From the NCBI GenBank assembly GCA_027214345.1, contig JAPWHR010000001.1, forward strand, positions 620,001 through 684,000: DNA of 64,000 nucleotides, given 5' to 3'. The position numbers and the translations under genes were made by a program. Position 1 is the stretch's first letter, and each line of letters starts with the position of its first letter. This DNA comes from Comamonadaceae bacterium G21597-S1 (GTDB lineage: Bacteria; Pseudomonadota; Gammaproteobacteria; Burkholderiales; Burkholderiaceae_C). The notes under the pieces are model-generated. The model searched no databases. It saw nothing but the letters and a program-made list of their open reading frames with translations, and was not told the DNA's origin. Positions 8,720 through 17,746 of the stretch are shown piece after piece.

Positions 8720-9493
8720 TCAGGCGGTCGGATCGGCGATGTCGGACGCCGCGTCCGTGCCGGCGGCCGCGCCCGTGCCGGTGGCCGCGCCCGTGTCGGC
8801 CGGTGCGTCGCCGGCCGGGTGGGCCCATTGCCACAACAACCGGGACACATCGTCGATGCCCTGGCGCTTGGTGGCCGAAAACAACATCGCATGGCCTCCG
8901 CCGGCCTGCAGCCTGGCGATCGACAGGGCCTTGCGGGCCTCGACGCGGGTGAGTTTGTCGGCCTTGGTCAGCAGCAGCAGGAATTGCAGGCCTTCCTCGA
9001 CCCGTGGCCGCACCACGTCGAGCAGTATCTCGTCGAGTTCGGTCAAGCCCAGGCGGGGGTCGCACAACAGGACGATGCCGCGCAGGTTTTCGCGCGTGAC
9101 CAGGTAATTGGCCATCACCTGCTGCCACCGGATCTTGTCCTGCCTGGGCACCGCCGCATAGCCGTAACCCGGCAGGTCGGTCAACACGGCATCGGTGACG
9201 CCTTGCTTGCCGAGCGAGAAAAGGTTGATGTGCTGGGTCCGCCCTGGCTTGCGCGATGCGAATGCCAGTTGCTTTTGCTGCGTGAGCGTGTTGATGCAGG
9301 TCGACTTGCCGGCATTGGAACGGCCGACGAAAGCGATTTCCGGAACCTCCAGCGCCGGCAGGAAATGCAGCTCGGGCGCCGTGGTCAGGAAACGGGCGGT
9401 GTGCAGCCAGCCGCTGGCGATCTCGGCCGGGGTGGCGGGGGCCTTGGCGGAAGGGGTGGACTTTGCGGCGGTGGGGGGGTGTTGGCGTGTCAT
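8720..9493 (-). CDS. engB: Ribosome biogenesis GTP-binding protein EngB (YihA/YsxC)
   Basis: Small GTPase of the TRAFAC class needed for assembly of the large ribosomal subunit. It is 257 residues. G1 is GRSNAGKST near 60, G3 is DLPGYG near 105, G4 is TKAD near 185 and G5 is SATKRQG near 215. The core is followed by a low-complexity tail of about 30 residues, rich in Ala, Gly and Thr, built from an imperfect 18-base repeat (8757-8774 and 8775-8792). The tail is not part of the GTPase fold. The start at 9493 was chosen because the core motifs sit at family distance from it; upstream codons are antisense to cytochrome c4. Divergent from the cytochrome gene. Confidence 0.95.
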   Translation of the reverse strand: MTRQHPPTAAKSTPSAKAPATPAEIASGWLHTARFLTTAPELHFLPALEVPEIAFVGRSNAGKSTCINTLTQQKQLAFASRKPGRTQHINLFSLGKQGVTDAVLTDLPGYGYAAVPRQDKIRWQQVMANYLVTRENLRGIVLLCDPRLGLTELDEILLDVVRPRVEEGLQFLLLLTKADKLTRVEARKALSIARLQAGGGHAMLFSATKRQGIDDVSRLLWQWAHPAGDAPADTGAATGTGAAAGTDAASDIADPTA

Positions 9494-9522
9494 GGGATCC
9501 GACGGAGGTGGCCGCGACCTGC

Positions 9523-9532
9523 ATTGTAGAAT
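9523..9532. promoter_or_regulatory. Overlapping -10 boxes for engB and cytochrome c4
   Basis: TAGAAT (9527-9532, plus) and TACAAT (9523-9528, minus strand) overlap between the divergent genes. No good -35 hexamer was found for either, so this is a candidate only. Confidence 0.35.
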
Positions 9533-9559
9533 GCACGCTGTTTTGCCCCCCTCTCTTTG

Positions 9560-10186
9560 ATGCCCATCCCCATGACGTCTATTGCCCGCCTGATGCTTGC
9601 CACCACCCTGGCGCTGAGTTCTCTGAGTGTTGTCGCGCAGGACAAGAAACCCGATCTGGCCAAGGGAGAGGCAAGTTACACCGCGGTGTGCGCCGCCTGC
9701 CACGGTGCCGACGGCAACTCCGGCACGCCCGAGAACCCCAAGCTGGCGGGGCAACATCCGCAGTACCTGGTCAAGCAGCTGCAGGAGTTCAAGTCCGGCA
9801 AGCGCAACAATGCGATCATGAAGGGTTTCGCGACCACCTTGTCGGACGACGACATGGTCAACATCTCGCACTGGCTGGCCAGCAAGCAGCCCAAGCCCGG
9901 TTTCGCCAAGGAGAAAGACCTGGTGACGCTGGGTGAGCGTATCTACCGTGGCGGCATCGCCGAGCGCAAGATCGCGGCCTGTGCGGGTTGCCACAGCCCC
10001 AATGGGGCCGGCATCCCGGCCCAGTATCCGCGCATGAGTGGCCAGCACGCCGACTACAGCAAGACCCAGCTCACCGCGTTCCGCGACGGCGTCCGCCTCA
10101 ACAGCGTGCAGATGACCGGGGTCGCCGCACGCCTGAACGATCGTGAGATCCGCGCGGTGTCGGACTACATGGCCGGCCTGCGCTGA
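9560..10186 (+). CDS. Di-haem cytochrome c4
   Basis: Periplasmic electron carrier, usually placed between the cytochrome bc1 complex and terminal oxidases. It is about 208 residues with an N-terminal signal peptide (LATTLALSSLSVVAQ). Two CXXCH haem sites are seen, CAACH near residue 45 and CAGCH near 147, one per half, which fits the duplicated c4 fold. Met ligands are available in both halves. The start may be ATG 9560 or ATG 9572; neither has a clear ribosome binding site. The bc1 complex itself (petABC) lies about 48 kb downstream. Confidence 0.93.
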   Translation: MPIPMTSIARLMLATTLALSSLSVVAQDKKPDLAKGEASYTAVCAACHGADGNSGTPENPKLAGQHPQYLVKQLQEFKSGKRNNAIMKGFATTLSDDDMVNISHWLASKQPKPGFAKEKDLVTLGERIYRGGIAERKIAACAGCHSPNGAGIPAQYPRMSGQHADYSKTQLTAFRDGVRLNSVQMTGVAARLNDREIRAVSDYMAGLR

Positions 10187-10198
10187 TTTCTGCCAGGC

Positions 10199-10311
10199 GG
10201 CCGGGCGCAGACGCATGATGCGTTCTCCCGGCCAGCCCATCGGCGGTCCTGGCCGTCAGGGCCGATTCGCCACATGCCGGCCTTGATCGCGCCCCGGCGT
10301 GTCGCCGGGGC
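10199..10311 (+). terminator. Two hairpins downstream of cytochrome c4
   Basis: GGCCGGG (10199-10205) pairs with CCCGGCC (10227-10233) and encloses a perfect ACGCAT-G-ATGCGT repeat. A second stem, GCCCCGGCG-TGT-CGCCGGGGC, spans 10291-10311. The first is the likely stop for the cytochrome gene; the second lies about 60 bases before msrP and could be a stop or a leader structure. Confidence 0.6.
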
Positions 10312-10369
10312 AGGAACTTTGTAAGTTTTTCCGGGTTCAGACGAACTCAGACATGACAAGGACCTGCCC

Positions 10370-11368
10370 ATGATCATCCAGACCCGCAACCACGGCTTCC
10401 ATCACGACACGCCCGGCGAGATCACGCCGCGCGAGACCTATCTGGGGCGACGCGAGCTGATCCGCGCCATGGCCGGTGGCGTGGCCGGCGCAGCGCTGGC
10501 CACATGGGCCGCGCGCGATGCGCTCGCGCAATCCGGCGCGCGTGCGGGCAAGCTGGCACCGCTGCCGGGCGTACGATCCACGGTGGCCGGAGCGGTGACG
10601 ATGGAAAAACGCACCGACTACCAGGACGCCAGCACCTACAACAACTTCTACGAGTTCGGCACCGACAAGTCCGATCCGGCCGAACGCGCGCATACGCTCA
10701 AGACCTCGCCATGGACGGTCGAGATCGAAGGCCTGGTCAAGAATCCGCAGAAGATCGTGCTGGAGGACTTGCTCAAGCTCAGCGCCCAGGAGGAGCGGAT
10801 CTACCGCCTGCGCTGTGTCGAGGGCTGGTCGATGGTCATTCCCTGGGTTGGATATTCGCTGTCGAAGCTGATCGCCAAGGTCGAGCCGCTGGGCAGTGCG
10901 AAATACGTCGAGTTCGTCACGCTGGCCGATCCCAAGACCATGCCCGGAGTCAACTCGCGGGTGCTGGAATGGCCGTACGTCGAAGGCCTGCGCATGGACG
11001 AGGCCCTGCATCCGCTGACCCTGCTGTCGTTCGGCATGTATGGCGAAGTGCTGCCGAACCAGAACGGCGCGCCGGTGCGGCTGGTCGTGCCGTGGAAATA
11101 CGGTTTCAAGAGCGGCAAGAGCCTGGTCAAGATTCGCTTCACCGAGAAGCTGCCGATCACCGCCTGGAATCGCGCGTTGCCCAACGAGTACGGCTTTTAT
11201 TCGAACGTCAATCCGCAGGTCGACCATCCGCGCTGGAGCCAGGCGACCGAGCGGCGTATCGGGGAGGACGGCTTGTTCGCCAAGAAACGCAAGACGCTGA
11301 TGTTCAATGGCTACGAGCCGCAGGTCGGACAGTTGTACGCAGGCATGGACCTGCGCAAGTTCTACTGA
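10370..11368 (+). CDS. msrP: Protein-methionine-sulfoxide reductase catalytic subunit MsrP (YedY)
   Basis: Periplasmic molybdenum enzyme that repairs oxidised methionines in envelope proteins. It is 332 residues. A twin-arginine signal ([15 protein letters not shown], about 25-40) marks Tat export, and tatABC lie in this window. The RCVEGWSM motif near residue 146-150 holds the cysteine that ligates molybdenum. The product ends in DLRKFY. The membrane partner MsrQ follows after 43 bases, the usual pair. Electrons pass from the quinone pool through MsrQ haem to MsrP (family knowledge). Confidence 0.96.
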   Translation: MIIQTRNHGFHHDTPGEITPRETYLGRRELIRAMAGGVAGAALATWAARDALAQSGARAGKLAPLPGVRSTVAGAVTMEKRTDYQDASTYNNFYEFGTDKSDPAERAHTLKTSPWTVEIEGLVKNPQKIVLEDLLKLSAQEERIYRLRCVEGWSMVIPWVGYSLSKLIAKVEPLGSAKYVEFVTLADPKTMPGVNSRVLEWPYVEGLRMDEALHPLTLLSFGMYGEVLPNQNGAPVRLVVPWKYGFKSGKSLVKIRFTEKLPITAWNRALPNEYGFYSNVNPQVDHPRWSQATERRIGEDGLFAKKRKTLMFNGYEPQVGQLYAGMDLRKFY

Positions 11369-11411
11369 GCGCGGTGCATCCGCGGCGCCGATCGGCGAAG
11401 GCACCGTTCGC

Positions 11412-12044
11412 ATGATGCGCCGCTCGTTGTCCGGCCCGTCCGCAAAGCCGCTGCTGTTCGTCGCGGCCCTGTTCCCGTTCGCATGGTTGTTCTGGGGCGC
11501 GCTGACGCAGAATCTCGGACCCAATCCGGCCGAGGCGCTGATCCGTTCCACGGGCGACTGGACGTTGCGGTTCCTGTGCCTGGTGTTGGCGGTGACGCCG
11601 CTGCGGGTGCTGACCGCGACACCGGCGCTGGCACGGCTGCGCCGCATGCTCGGGCTGTTCGTCTATTTCTATGCCATGGTGCACATGCTGTGTTACGCGT
11701 GGCTGGACATGGAGTTCGTGCTGGGCGACATCGCACGCGACATCGTCAAGCGGCCGTTCATCCTGGTCGGGTTTCTCGCGCTGCTGCTGTTGACGGCACT
11801 GGCGGCGACGTCGTTCAACCGTGCGATACGGCTGCTCGGGGCCCGGCGCTGGCAGTGGTTGCACCGGGCGGTCTATCTGGTCGCGGGCCTGGCCGTGCTG
11901 CACTTCTTCTGGATGCGCACGGGCAAGAACGATTTTGCCGAGGTGGCGCTGTACGGCGCGATCCTGGCCGTGTTGCTCGGCTGGCGCGTGGTGCGCGCCT
12001 GGCGGATGCGCCGCGCCGACATGGGTGGCCACACGGCGGCCTGA
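11412..12044 (+). CDS. msrQ: Haem-binding membrane subunit MsrQ (YedZ)
   Basis: Integral membrane haem protein that delivers electrons to MsrP. It is 210 residues from ATG 11412, with five to six hydrophobic segments. Conserved histidines lie in MVHMLCYAW, WLHRAVYL and LHFFWMR, the arrangement expected for haem ligands of the ferric-reductase-like fold. The longer frame upstream overlaps msrP and is not needed. It converges with lysA, with only 10 bases between the stops, so no separate terminator is visible. Confidence 0.94.
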   Translation: MMRRSLSGPSAKPLLFVAALFPFAWLFWGALTQNLGPNPAEALIRSTGDWTLRFLCLVLAVTPLRVLTATPALARLRRMLGLFVYFYAMVHMLCYAWLDMEFVLGDIARDIVKRPFILVGFLALLLLTALAATSFNRAIRLLGARRWQWLHRAVYLVAGLAVLHFFWMRTGKNDFAEVALYGAILAVLLGWRVVRAWRMRRADMGGHTAA

Positions 12045-12054
12045 GCCGCCGGAT

Positions 12055-13344
12055 TCAGCGGTCGGCCAGTGCTGCCGGCAGTTCGTTGCGCAACTGGTCG
12101 GCAACCGACTCGCGTGCCCGGATCAGGCGCGACTGCTCGCCCTGGACCAGGATTTCAGCCGCGCGGCCGCGCGAGTTGTAGTTGCTGGCCATGCTCATGC
12201 AATAGGCGCCGGCCGACAACACCGCCAGCAGGTCACCGGACTCCAGTGCCAGAGTGCGTTCATGGCCGAGCCAGTCGCCGCTTTCGCACACCGGGCCGAC
12301 CACTTCCCAGGTGAGCGTATTGCCTTGCCGGGGCTGCACCGGCACGATGGCATGGAAGGCCTGGTACATCGCCGGTCGGGGCAGGTCGTTCATGGCCGCG
12401 TCGACGATGCAGAAGTTCTTCTGCTCGCCGGGCTTGAGGTAGAGCACTTCGGTCACGCAAACGCCGGCATTGCCGACCAGCGAGCGGCCGGGTTCGAGCA
12501 TCAGCGTGCGGTCGCCAAAGCCGCGGGCATCGAGCTTGGCCAGCAGCCGGGTCCACAACACGTCCGCCGCCGGCGGCTGGTCGCCGTTGTAGTCGATGCC
12601 AAGTCCGCCGCCGAAGTCCAGATGGTCGATCCGGATGCCCTCGGCCTCGATGGCCTGCACCAGGTCGAGCAGTCGGTCCATGGCATCGAGGTAGGGCGCT
12701 TCCTGGGTGATCTGCGAGCCGATATGGCAATCGATGCCGACCACCCGGATGCCGGGCAGGTCCGCCGCGCGGCGGTAGGTGGCCACGGTGCGTTCATGCG
12801 CAATGCCGAACTTGTTGCCCTTGAGGCCGGTGGAGATGTAGGGATGGGTCTTCGGATCCACGTTCGGATTGACCCGGATGCTGATGGGCGCGCGCGTGTC
12901 CATGGACACGGCCACGGCATTGAGCACCTCGAGTTCGGCCTCGCTTTCGACGTTGAAGCAGGCGATGCCGAGTTCGAGTGCGCGGCGCATTTCGGCGCGG
13001 GTCTTGCCGACGCCGGAGAAGATCACGGTCGAGGCCGGCGCGCCGGCGGCGATCACGCGTTCGAGTTCACCGCCCGAGACGATGTCGAATCCGCAGCCGG
13101 CCTGGGCCAGCAGTTGCAGCACGGCCAGTGTGGAGTTGGCCTTCATCGCATAGAAGATGCGGGCCTTGCGTCCGGCCAGCGGGCGTTGGTAGGCCGCCAA
13201 TGCATCGCGGATGGCCGTCTCGGAGTACACGAACAGCGGGGTGCCGTGGCGACGGGCCAGGTCCGCGAGCGGGATCTGGTCGACACACAACTGCTGGTCG
13301 CGGTAGGCGATATGGGGCGCGCCGGGTACGGTGGGCAGGCTCAT
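12055..13344 (-). CDS. lysA: Diaminopimelate decarboxylase
   Basis: PLP enzyme for the last step of lysine synthesis, converting meso-diaminopimelate to L-lysine. It is 429 residues. The PLP lysine lies in FYAMKANST near residue 60, CHIGSQI near 205 contacts phosphate, the glycine-rich LDFGGGLGI is near 245, and the C-terminal GAYCMSMASNYN block carries the cysteine and tyrosine of the active site. The start overlaps the stop of lptM by four bases (ATGA), so the two are translationally coupled, a common arrangement in proteobacteria. Confidence 0.97.
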   Translation of the reverse strand: MSLPTVPGAPHIAYRDQQLCVDQIPLADLARRHGTPLFVYSETAIRDALAAYQRPLAGRKARIFYAMKANSTLAVLQLLAQAGCGFDIVSGGELERVIAAGAPASTVIFSGVGKTRAEMRRALELGIACFNVESEAELEVLNAVAVSMDTRAPISIRVNPNVDPKTHPYISTGLKGNKFGIAHERTVATYRRAADLPGIRVVGIDCHIGSQITQEAPYLDAMDRLLDLVQAIEAEGIRIDHLDFGGGLGIDYNGDQPPAADVLWTRLLAKLDARGFGDRTLMLEPGRSLVGNAGVCVTEVLYLKPGEQKNFCIVDAAMNDLPRPAMYQAFHAIVPVQPRQGNTLTWEVVGPVCESGDWLGHERTLALESGDLLAVLSAGAYCMSMASNYNSRGRAAEILVQGEQSRLIRARESVADQLRNELPAALADR

Positions 13345-13553
13345 GGGGTGGAAGTCGGGGACGAGGAAGGGAGCACGGGCTGCACGGCCGTTGCCGGCGT
13401 GCCGGGTCGCAGGGTCTGGGGCAATGTTGCGCGTTGCGCGGCGGCAGGTTCGGTCGGTATGAACAAACTGCCTTTTTGGCCGCAGGCTACCAGCACAACA
13501 GCGCTGGCGGCAAGGGCAAGGACCCTGACTAGAATTTGGCAGATGCGCAACAT
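13341..13553 (-). CDS. lptM: Small lipoprotein LptM (YifL-like)
   Basis: A 70-residue lipoprotein with a signal sequence ending in the lipobox LVAC (Cys24), followed by GQKGSLFIP, the hallmark of the YifL/LptM family. LptM assists oxidative maturation of the LptD lipopolysaccharide translocon in E. coli (family knowledge). The tail is Pro/Thr/Ser rich. It sits directly upstream of lysA and is coupled to it. The start has no Shine-Dalgarno sequence; instead TACAAT lies six bases upstream of ATG, which suggests a leaderless transcript. Only 12 bases separate it from the divergent cyaY. Confidence 0.88.
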   Translation of the reverse strand: MLRICQILVRVLALAASAVVLVACGQKGSLFIPTEPAAAQRATLPQTLRPGTPATAVQPVLPSSSPTSTP

Positions 13554-13559
13554 CGTGGA

Positions 13560-13565
13560 ATTGTA
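13560..13565 (-). promoter_or_regulatory. Candidate -10 box for a leaderless lptM-lysA transcript
   Basis: TACAAT on the minus strand is followed by six bases and then the lptM ATG. Transcription would start at or next to the A of the start codon. It also abuts the cyaY start codon on the other strand. No clear -35 is visible. Confidence 0.45.
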
Positions 13566-13895
13566 ATGACCGACTCTGAATTCTTGGACCAGGCCGAGCG
13601 GGTGCTCGACGCAATCGAGTCGGGTTGCGACCGCATCAACGATGCCACCGACGCCGACATCGACAACCAGCGTGTGGGTGGCATGGTGACGCTGAAATTC
13701 GCCAATGGCAGCGAAATCGTCGTCAACCTGCAAAAGCCCTTGCACGAGATCTGGCTGGCCACGCGCAGCGGGGGCTACCACTACCGGTTCGATGCCGGCC
13801 AGTGGCTCGACACCAAGGGTCAAGGCGAGTTGTTTGCGCGCTTGTCCGAGGATGCGAGCACGCAAAGCGGACAGTCGCTGGTGTTTCAGCGGTAG
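13566..13895 (+). CDS. cyaY: Iron-sulfur cluster assembly protein CyaY (frataxin)
   Basis: Frataxin homologue, an iron-binding regulator of Fe-S cluster assembly on IscS/IscU. It is 109 residues. The acidic first helix ([16 protein letters not shown]) is followed by a beta sheet with [15 protein letters not shown] and the C-terminal [11 protein letters not shown] 13566 was chosen because the upstream codons overlap lptM. A TAGAAT box at 13530-13535 inside lptM could be its -10. It is convergent with ponA, with an 82-base gap that shows no gene. Confidence 0.95.
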   Translation: MTDSEFLDQAERVLDAIESGCDRINDATDADIDNQRVGGMVTLKFANGSEIVVNLQKPLHEIWLATRSGGYHYRFDAGQWLDTKGQGELFARLSEDASTQSGQSLVFQR

Positions 13896-13977
13896 CCGCT
13901 GGCGCGCGCCATGCCCGACGGCAGGCCTTCCTTCGGGGGCCCGAACGCGGGTTCCGCCACTGCCGCGTGTGTGTGCG

Positions 13978-16398
13978 TCAGTTGCCGCGGTTGTCGCGGT
14001 TGTTCCGGAACAAGTCCAGGATGCGGTTGCGTTCCTCGGCCGGCGGGACGATCTCGATGCTGCCGTTGGTCGCGCCGGGAAGCAGGTCGTCCATGCCCAG
14101 GCTGGTGACGCCACCGCCATAGGCGAACTCGCTGAAATACCATTCGCCTCCCGTGTTGACGACGCCTTCGGGCGCCGTGTATTGCGCCACGGGAACCCCC
14201 TTGAGCGCATGGTCCATGAAGGAGATCCAGATCGGCAGGCTCAATCCGCCCCCGGTCGCCGTCCGGCCCAGTTTGCGCGGCGTGTCGTAACCCATCCAGG
14301 TCACGGCGACCAGGCTGGGCTGGAAACCGGCGAACCAGGCGTCCATGGAATCGTTGGTGGTGCCGGTCTTGCCGTAGAGGTCGGGTCGCTTGAGCGTGGC
14401 CTGGGCGCGCGCCGCGGTACCGGCGCGCGTGACCTCGTTGAGCAGGCTGGTCATGACAAAGGCATTGCGGGCGCTGATCGCGCGCACGGAATCATCCAGC
14501 ACCGGCAGCTTGTTCTCCATCAGTACACGCCCGGTCTGTTCGGTGACCTTGCTGATCAGCCAGGGGTTGACCCGGTAGCCGCCGTTGGCAAAGACCGAGT
14601 AGGCGCCGACCATCTGCATCGGCGTGACCGACCCGGCGCCCAGGGCCATGGTCAGGTAGGGCAGATGCTTGTCGGCGTCGAAGCCGAATCGCAGCGCCCA
14701 GTCACGGCCGTATTCGGGCCCGATCGCCTGCAGGACCCGGATCGAGATCATGTTCTTGGACTTGGCCAGGCCGGTACGCAGGGTCATGGGACCCTCGAAC
14801 TTGCCGTCGTAGTTCTTCGGCTCCCAGGGCTGGCCGCCAGTGAACGCGGCATCGAAGAACAGCGGCGCGTCATTGATGATGGTGGCCGGCGTGAAACCTT
14901 TCTCCAGTGCGGCCGAATAGATGAAGGGCTTGAAGCTCGACCCGGGCTGGCGCCAGGCCTGCGTGACGTGGTTGAACTTGTTCTTCTGGTAGTCGAAGCC
15001 GCCGACCATGGCCTTGATGGCGCCGGTGTTGGGATCCATCGCGACGAACGCGCCCTCGACCTCCGGCAGCTGCGTGATCTCCCATTTGTCCTTGGGGGCA
15101 CGAACGACGCGGATGACGGCGCCCGGACGCAGCTTGATGTTGGGCGGCGCCTTGTCCGACAGGCCGGATCGGGCTGGCTCCAGCCCGTCGCCGGTGATCT
15201 CCAGCGTCTCGCCGTTCTGGCGAATCGCGCGAATCAGCTTGGGATTGACCTCGAGAACGACCGCCGACATGACGTCGCCGTTGTCCGGGTGCGCGTCGAG
15301 CGCCTCGTCGATGGCGTCGTCCATGGCCTGCGGGTCCTTGGTCGGCAGGTCGATGAATTTCTCGGGACCGCGATAGATCTGGCGCCGCTCGAAATCCATG
15401 ATGCCGCGGCGCAGGGCATGGTAGGCGGCGTCCTGGTCTGCCGACGCAATACTCGTGTAGACATTGAGGCCGCGGGTGTAGGTCTCGTTGCCGTATTGCG
15501 CGAACACCAGCTGGCGCACCGTCTCGGCCACGTATTCGGCGTGGATCCGCGGCGCGTCCGTGCCAGCTTTGAGACGCATCTTCTCGGAGCGCGCGGCCTG
15601 TGCCTGCTGGGCGGTGATGAAGCCGGTTTCCTCCATGCGATCGATCACCAGCAGTTGCCGTGCTCGCGCGCGTTTCGGGTTGCGGATCGGGTTGTTGGTT
15701 CCGGGCGCCTTGGGCAGGCCGGCCAGCATTGCCGCCTCGGCCACCGTGATGTCCTTGAGCGGCTTGTCGAAGTAGGCTTCGCTGGCCGCGGCGAAACCAT
15801 AGGCCCGGTTGCCCAGGAAGATCTGGTTCATGTAGATCTCGAGGATCTGGTCCTTCGTGAGCAGGTGCTCGAGCTTGAAGGTCAGGAGCACCTCGTAGAT
15901 CTTGCGTGTATAGGTCTTCTCGGAGGACAGATAGACATTGCGCGCCACCTGCATCGTGATCGTCGACGCGCCCTGGCTCTTGAGATTGCTCAGGTTGGCG
16001 ATGGCCGCGCGCATCATCCCCTTGTAGTCGACGCCGCCGTGCTCGTAGAAACGGGTGTCTTCAATGGCCAGCACCGCATCGGTCATGACCTGCGGCATGT
16101 CCTTCAGGCGGGTCAGGTTGCGGCGTTCCTCGCCGAACTCGCCGATCAGAACCCCGTCGGACGAATAAACCCGCAGCGGCAGGATCGGACGGTAGTCGGA
16201 CAAGGCCGACACATCGGGCAGATTGGGGAAGGCGACTGCCAGTGCGATCGCAATGACCATCGCCAGGGACACCGCGCCCGCCAGAGCGAGTCCGAACATC
16301 CAGCGCAGGATCCGCAGAACGGTTTGCACGGCGGTCGGTGCGTGGTGGGGTGCATTCGTCTCGCCTTCGGATGGGGGAGAACTGGATTTTCGTGACAT
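13978..16398 (-). CDS. mrcA: Penicillin-binding protein 1A (bifunctional class A PBP)
   Basis: Inner-membrane enzyme that polymerises and cross-links peptidoglycan. It is 806 residues. A single N-terminal membrane helix (about 30-55) is followed by a GT51 glycosyltransferase domain with the catalytic Glu in EDTRFYEHGG near 113. A PBP1A-type insert follows, then the transpeptidase with PGSSFKPF (SxxK), SKN and KTGTTND motifs in order. All catalytic motifs are intact. It is divergent from the pil operon, the usual ponA-pilM arrangement. A TATAAT box (16424-16429, minus) and a GAAGG site precede the start. Confidence 0.97.
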   Translation of the reverse strand: MSRKSSSPPSEGETNAPHHAPTAVQTVLRILRWMFGLALAGAVSLAMVIAIALAVAFPNLPDVSALSDYRPILPLRVYSSDGVLIGEFGEERRNLTRLKDMPQVMTDAVLAIEDTRFYEHGGVDYKGMMRAAIANLSNLKSQGASTITMQVARNVYLSSEKTYTRKIYEVLLTFKLEHLLTKDQILEIYMNQIFLGNRAYGFAAASEAYFDKPLKDITVAEAAMLAGLPKAPGTNNPIRNPKRARARQLLVIDRMEETGFITAQQAQAARSEKMRLKAGTDAPRIHAEYVAETVRQLVFAQYGNETYTRGLNVYTSIASADQDAAYHALRRGIMDFERRQIYRGPEKFIDLPTKDPQAMDDAIDEALDAHPDNGDVMSAVVLEVNPKLIRAIRQNGETLEITGDGLEPARSGLSDKAPPNIKLRPGAVIRVVRAPKDKWEITQLPEVEGAFVAMDPNTGAIKAMVGGFDYQKNKFNHVTQAWRQPGSSFKPFIYSAALEKGFTPATIINDAPLFFDAAFTGGQPWEPKNYDGKFEGPMTLRTGLAKSKNMISIRVLQAIGPEYGRDWALRFGFDADKHLPYLTMALGAGSVTPMQMVGAYSVFANGGYRVNPWLISKVTEQTGRVLMENKLPVLDDSVRAISARNAFVMTSLLNEVTRAGTAARAQATLKRPDLYGKTGTTNDSMDAWFAGFQPSLVAVTWMGYDTPRKLGRTATGGGLSLPIWISFMDHALKGVPVAQYTAPEGVVNTGGEWYFSEFAYGGGVTSLGMDDLLPGATNGSIEIVPPAEERNRILDLFRNNRDNRGN

Positions 16399-16423
16399 AA
16401 AACCTTCGTAAGGGCGCGCCAGT

Positions 16424-16429
16424 ATTATA
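16424..16429 (-). promoter_or_regulatory. -10 box of the ponA promoter
   Basis: A perfect TATAAT on the minus strand, 25 bases upstream of the PBP1A start, with a T-rich stretch just before it. The -35 region is poor. The rest of the 277-base spacer (16399-16675) holds no gene; the pil promoter must lie on its right side. Confidence 0.55.
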
Positions 16430-16675
16430 AAAACGGGTGCTTGACCCCAGCGGCGCGCAGTCGGGCAACCGATGTGCCGTCAGCCGGGCGCCAGGGTGTC
16501 AATTGTCGGACGGCGCCCGCGCAGAAGGCGTAACCGTCTGCTTTTGGCAACGTTTGGCAGGTGCAGAATCGGGAAAATCCTTTGCGGGACAAGGAGCTTA
16601 CTGATAGCATTCAAGTGAATTCTTAAGTTTCGCCGGTCTTGGATCGGCCAGTTTCTGGGGAAAGCCTTGATCTCA

Positions 16676-17746
16676 ATGGGGTCGTTGTTCAGTCGTCAGC
16701 CAGCACCGTTGCTGGGTCTTGACATCAGTTCGTCCAGTGTCAAGCTGGTCGAGTTGGGCCGTGACAAATCAGGCAATCTCGTCCTGGAGCGTTGCGCCAT
16801 CGAACCGCTCGAGCGCGGATGGATCACTGACGGGAACGTCGAGAAGTTCGACGAAGTCGCCGATGCGGTACGCCGTCTGGTCAAGAAAAGCGGCGCCAAG
16901 ACCAAAAACGTGGCCATGGCCTTGCCGCCGTCGGCCGTCATCACCAAGCGCATCGTACTGCCGGGCGGATTGTCCGACCAGGAGCTCGAAGTCCAGGTCG
17001 AGGCCGAGGCCAACCAGTACATCCCGTTCCCGCTGGACGAAGTCAGTCTCGATTTCTGCGTGGTCGGCCCGAGTTCCGCGTCGGTGGGTGACCTTGACGT
17101 GCTGATCGCCGCGTCCCGGCGCGAAAAGGTCCAGGACATCCAGGGCCTGGCCGAAGCGGCCGGGCTCAAGCCGGTCGTGGTCGATGTCGAGTCCTACGCG
17201 TCGCGACTGGCGACGTCCCGACTGATCGAGAGCCTTCCCAACAAGGGCGCGGGCACCATCGTGGCCTTGTTCGAGGTCGGCGCGCTGACCACCAGCATGC
17301 AGGTGATCCGCGACGACGAGGTTCTCTACGACCGGGACCAAGCCTTCGGCGGCGCGCAGCTGACCCAGCTGATCGTGCGCCAGTACGGCTTTTCGCCGGA
17401 AGAGGCCGAGAGCAAGAAACGCAGCGGAGAATTGCCTGATGACTACGAGGCCAGCGTGCTCAAGCCCTTCGTCGAGAGCATGGTGCAGGAAATCGGCCGT
17501 GCGCTGCAGTTCTTCTTCACCAGCACGCCGCACAACAAGGTCGACCACATCATGCTGGCCGGCGGCTCTGCCGCCTTGCCCGGCCTGACCAACGCGGTGA
17601 CCAAGCACACCTCGTTCACCTGCTCGCTCGTCAATCCGTTCGATGGCATGGAGATCGGCAGCGGCGTGCGGCTCAAGAAGATGACTCGCGAGGCGCCGTC
17701 GTACCTGACGTCGTGCGGCCTGGCGTTGCGGAGGTTCTCGCAGTGA
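16676..17746 (+). CDS. pilM: Type IV pilus assembly protein PilM
   Basis: Cytoplasmic actin-like ATPase of the pilus alignment subcomplex. It is 356 residues from ATG 16676, which is placed 11 bases after a GGGGAAAG ribosome site; the TTG nine bases earlier is too close to it. The actin fold starts with LLGLDISSSSVKLVEL, and a phosphate loop is seen in IMLAGGSAALPG. It binds the cytoplasmic N-terminus of PilN. First gene of pilMNOPQ; its stop overlaps pilN (GTGA). Confidence 0.97.
   Translation: MGSLFSRQPAPLLGLDISSSSVKLVELGRDKSGNLVLERCAIEPLERGWITDGNVEKFDEVADAVRRLVKKSGAKTKNVAMALPPSAVITKRIVLPGGLSDQELEVQVEAEANQYIPFPLDEVSLDFCVVGPSSASVGDLDVLIAASRREKVQDIQGLAEAAGLKPVVVDVESYASRLATSRLIESLPNKGAGTIVALFEVGALTTSMQVIRDDEVLYDRDQAFGGAQLTQLIVRQYGFSPEEAESKKRSGELPDDYEASVLKPFVESMVQEIGRALQFFFTSTPHNKVDHIMLAGGSAALPGLTNAVTKHTSFTCSLVNPFDGMEIGSGVRLKKMTREAPSYLTSCGLALRRFSQ

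Noticed and set aside
16545-16575. TTGGCA-N-TGGCA near pilM as a sigma-54 promoter
   Set aside because: The GG to GC spacing is one base short of the -24/-12 rule and the -12 element is poor.
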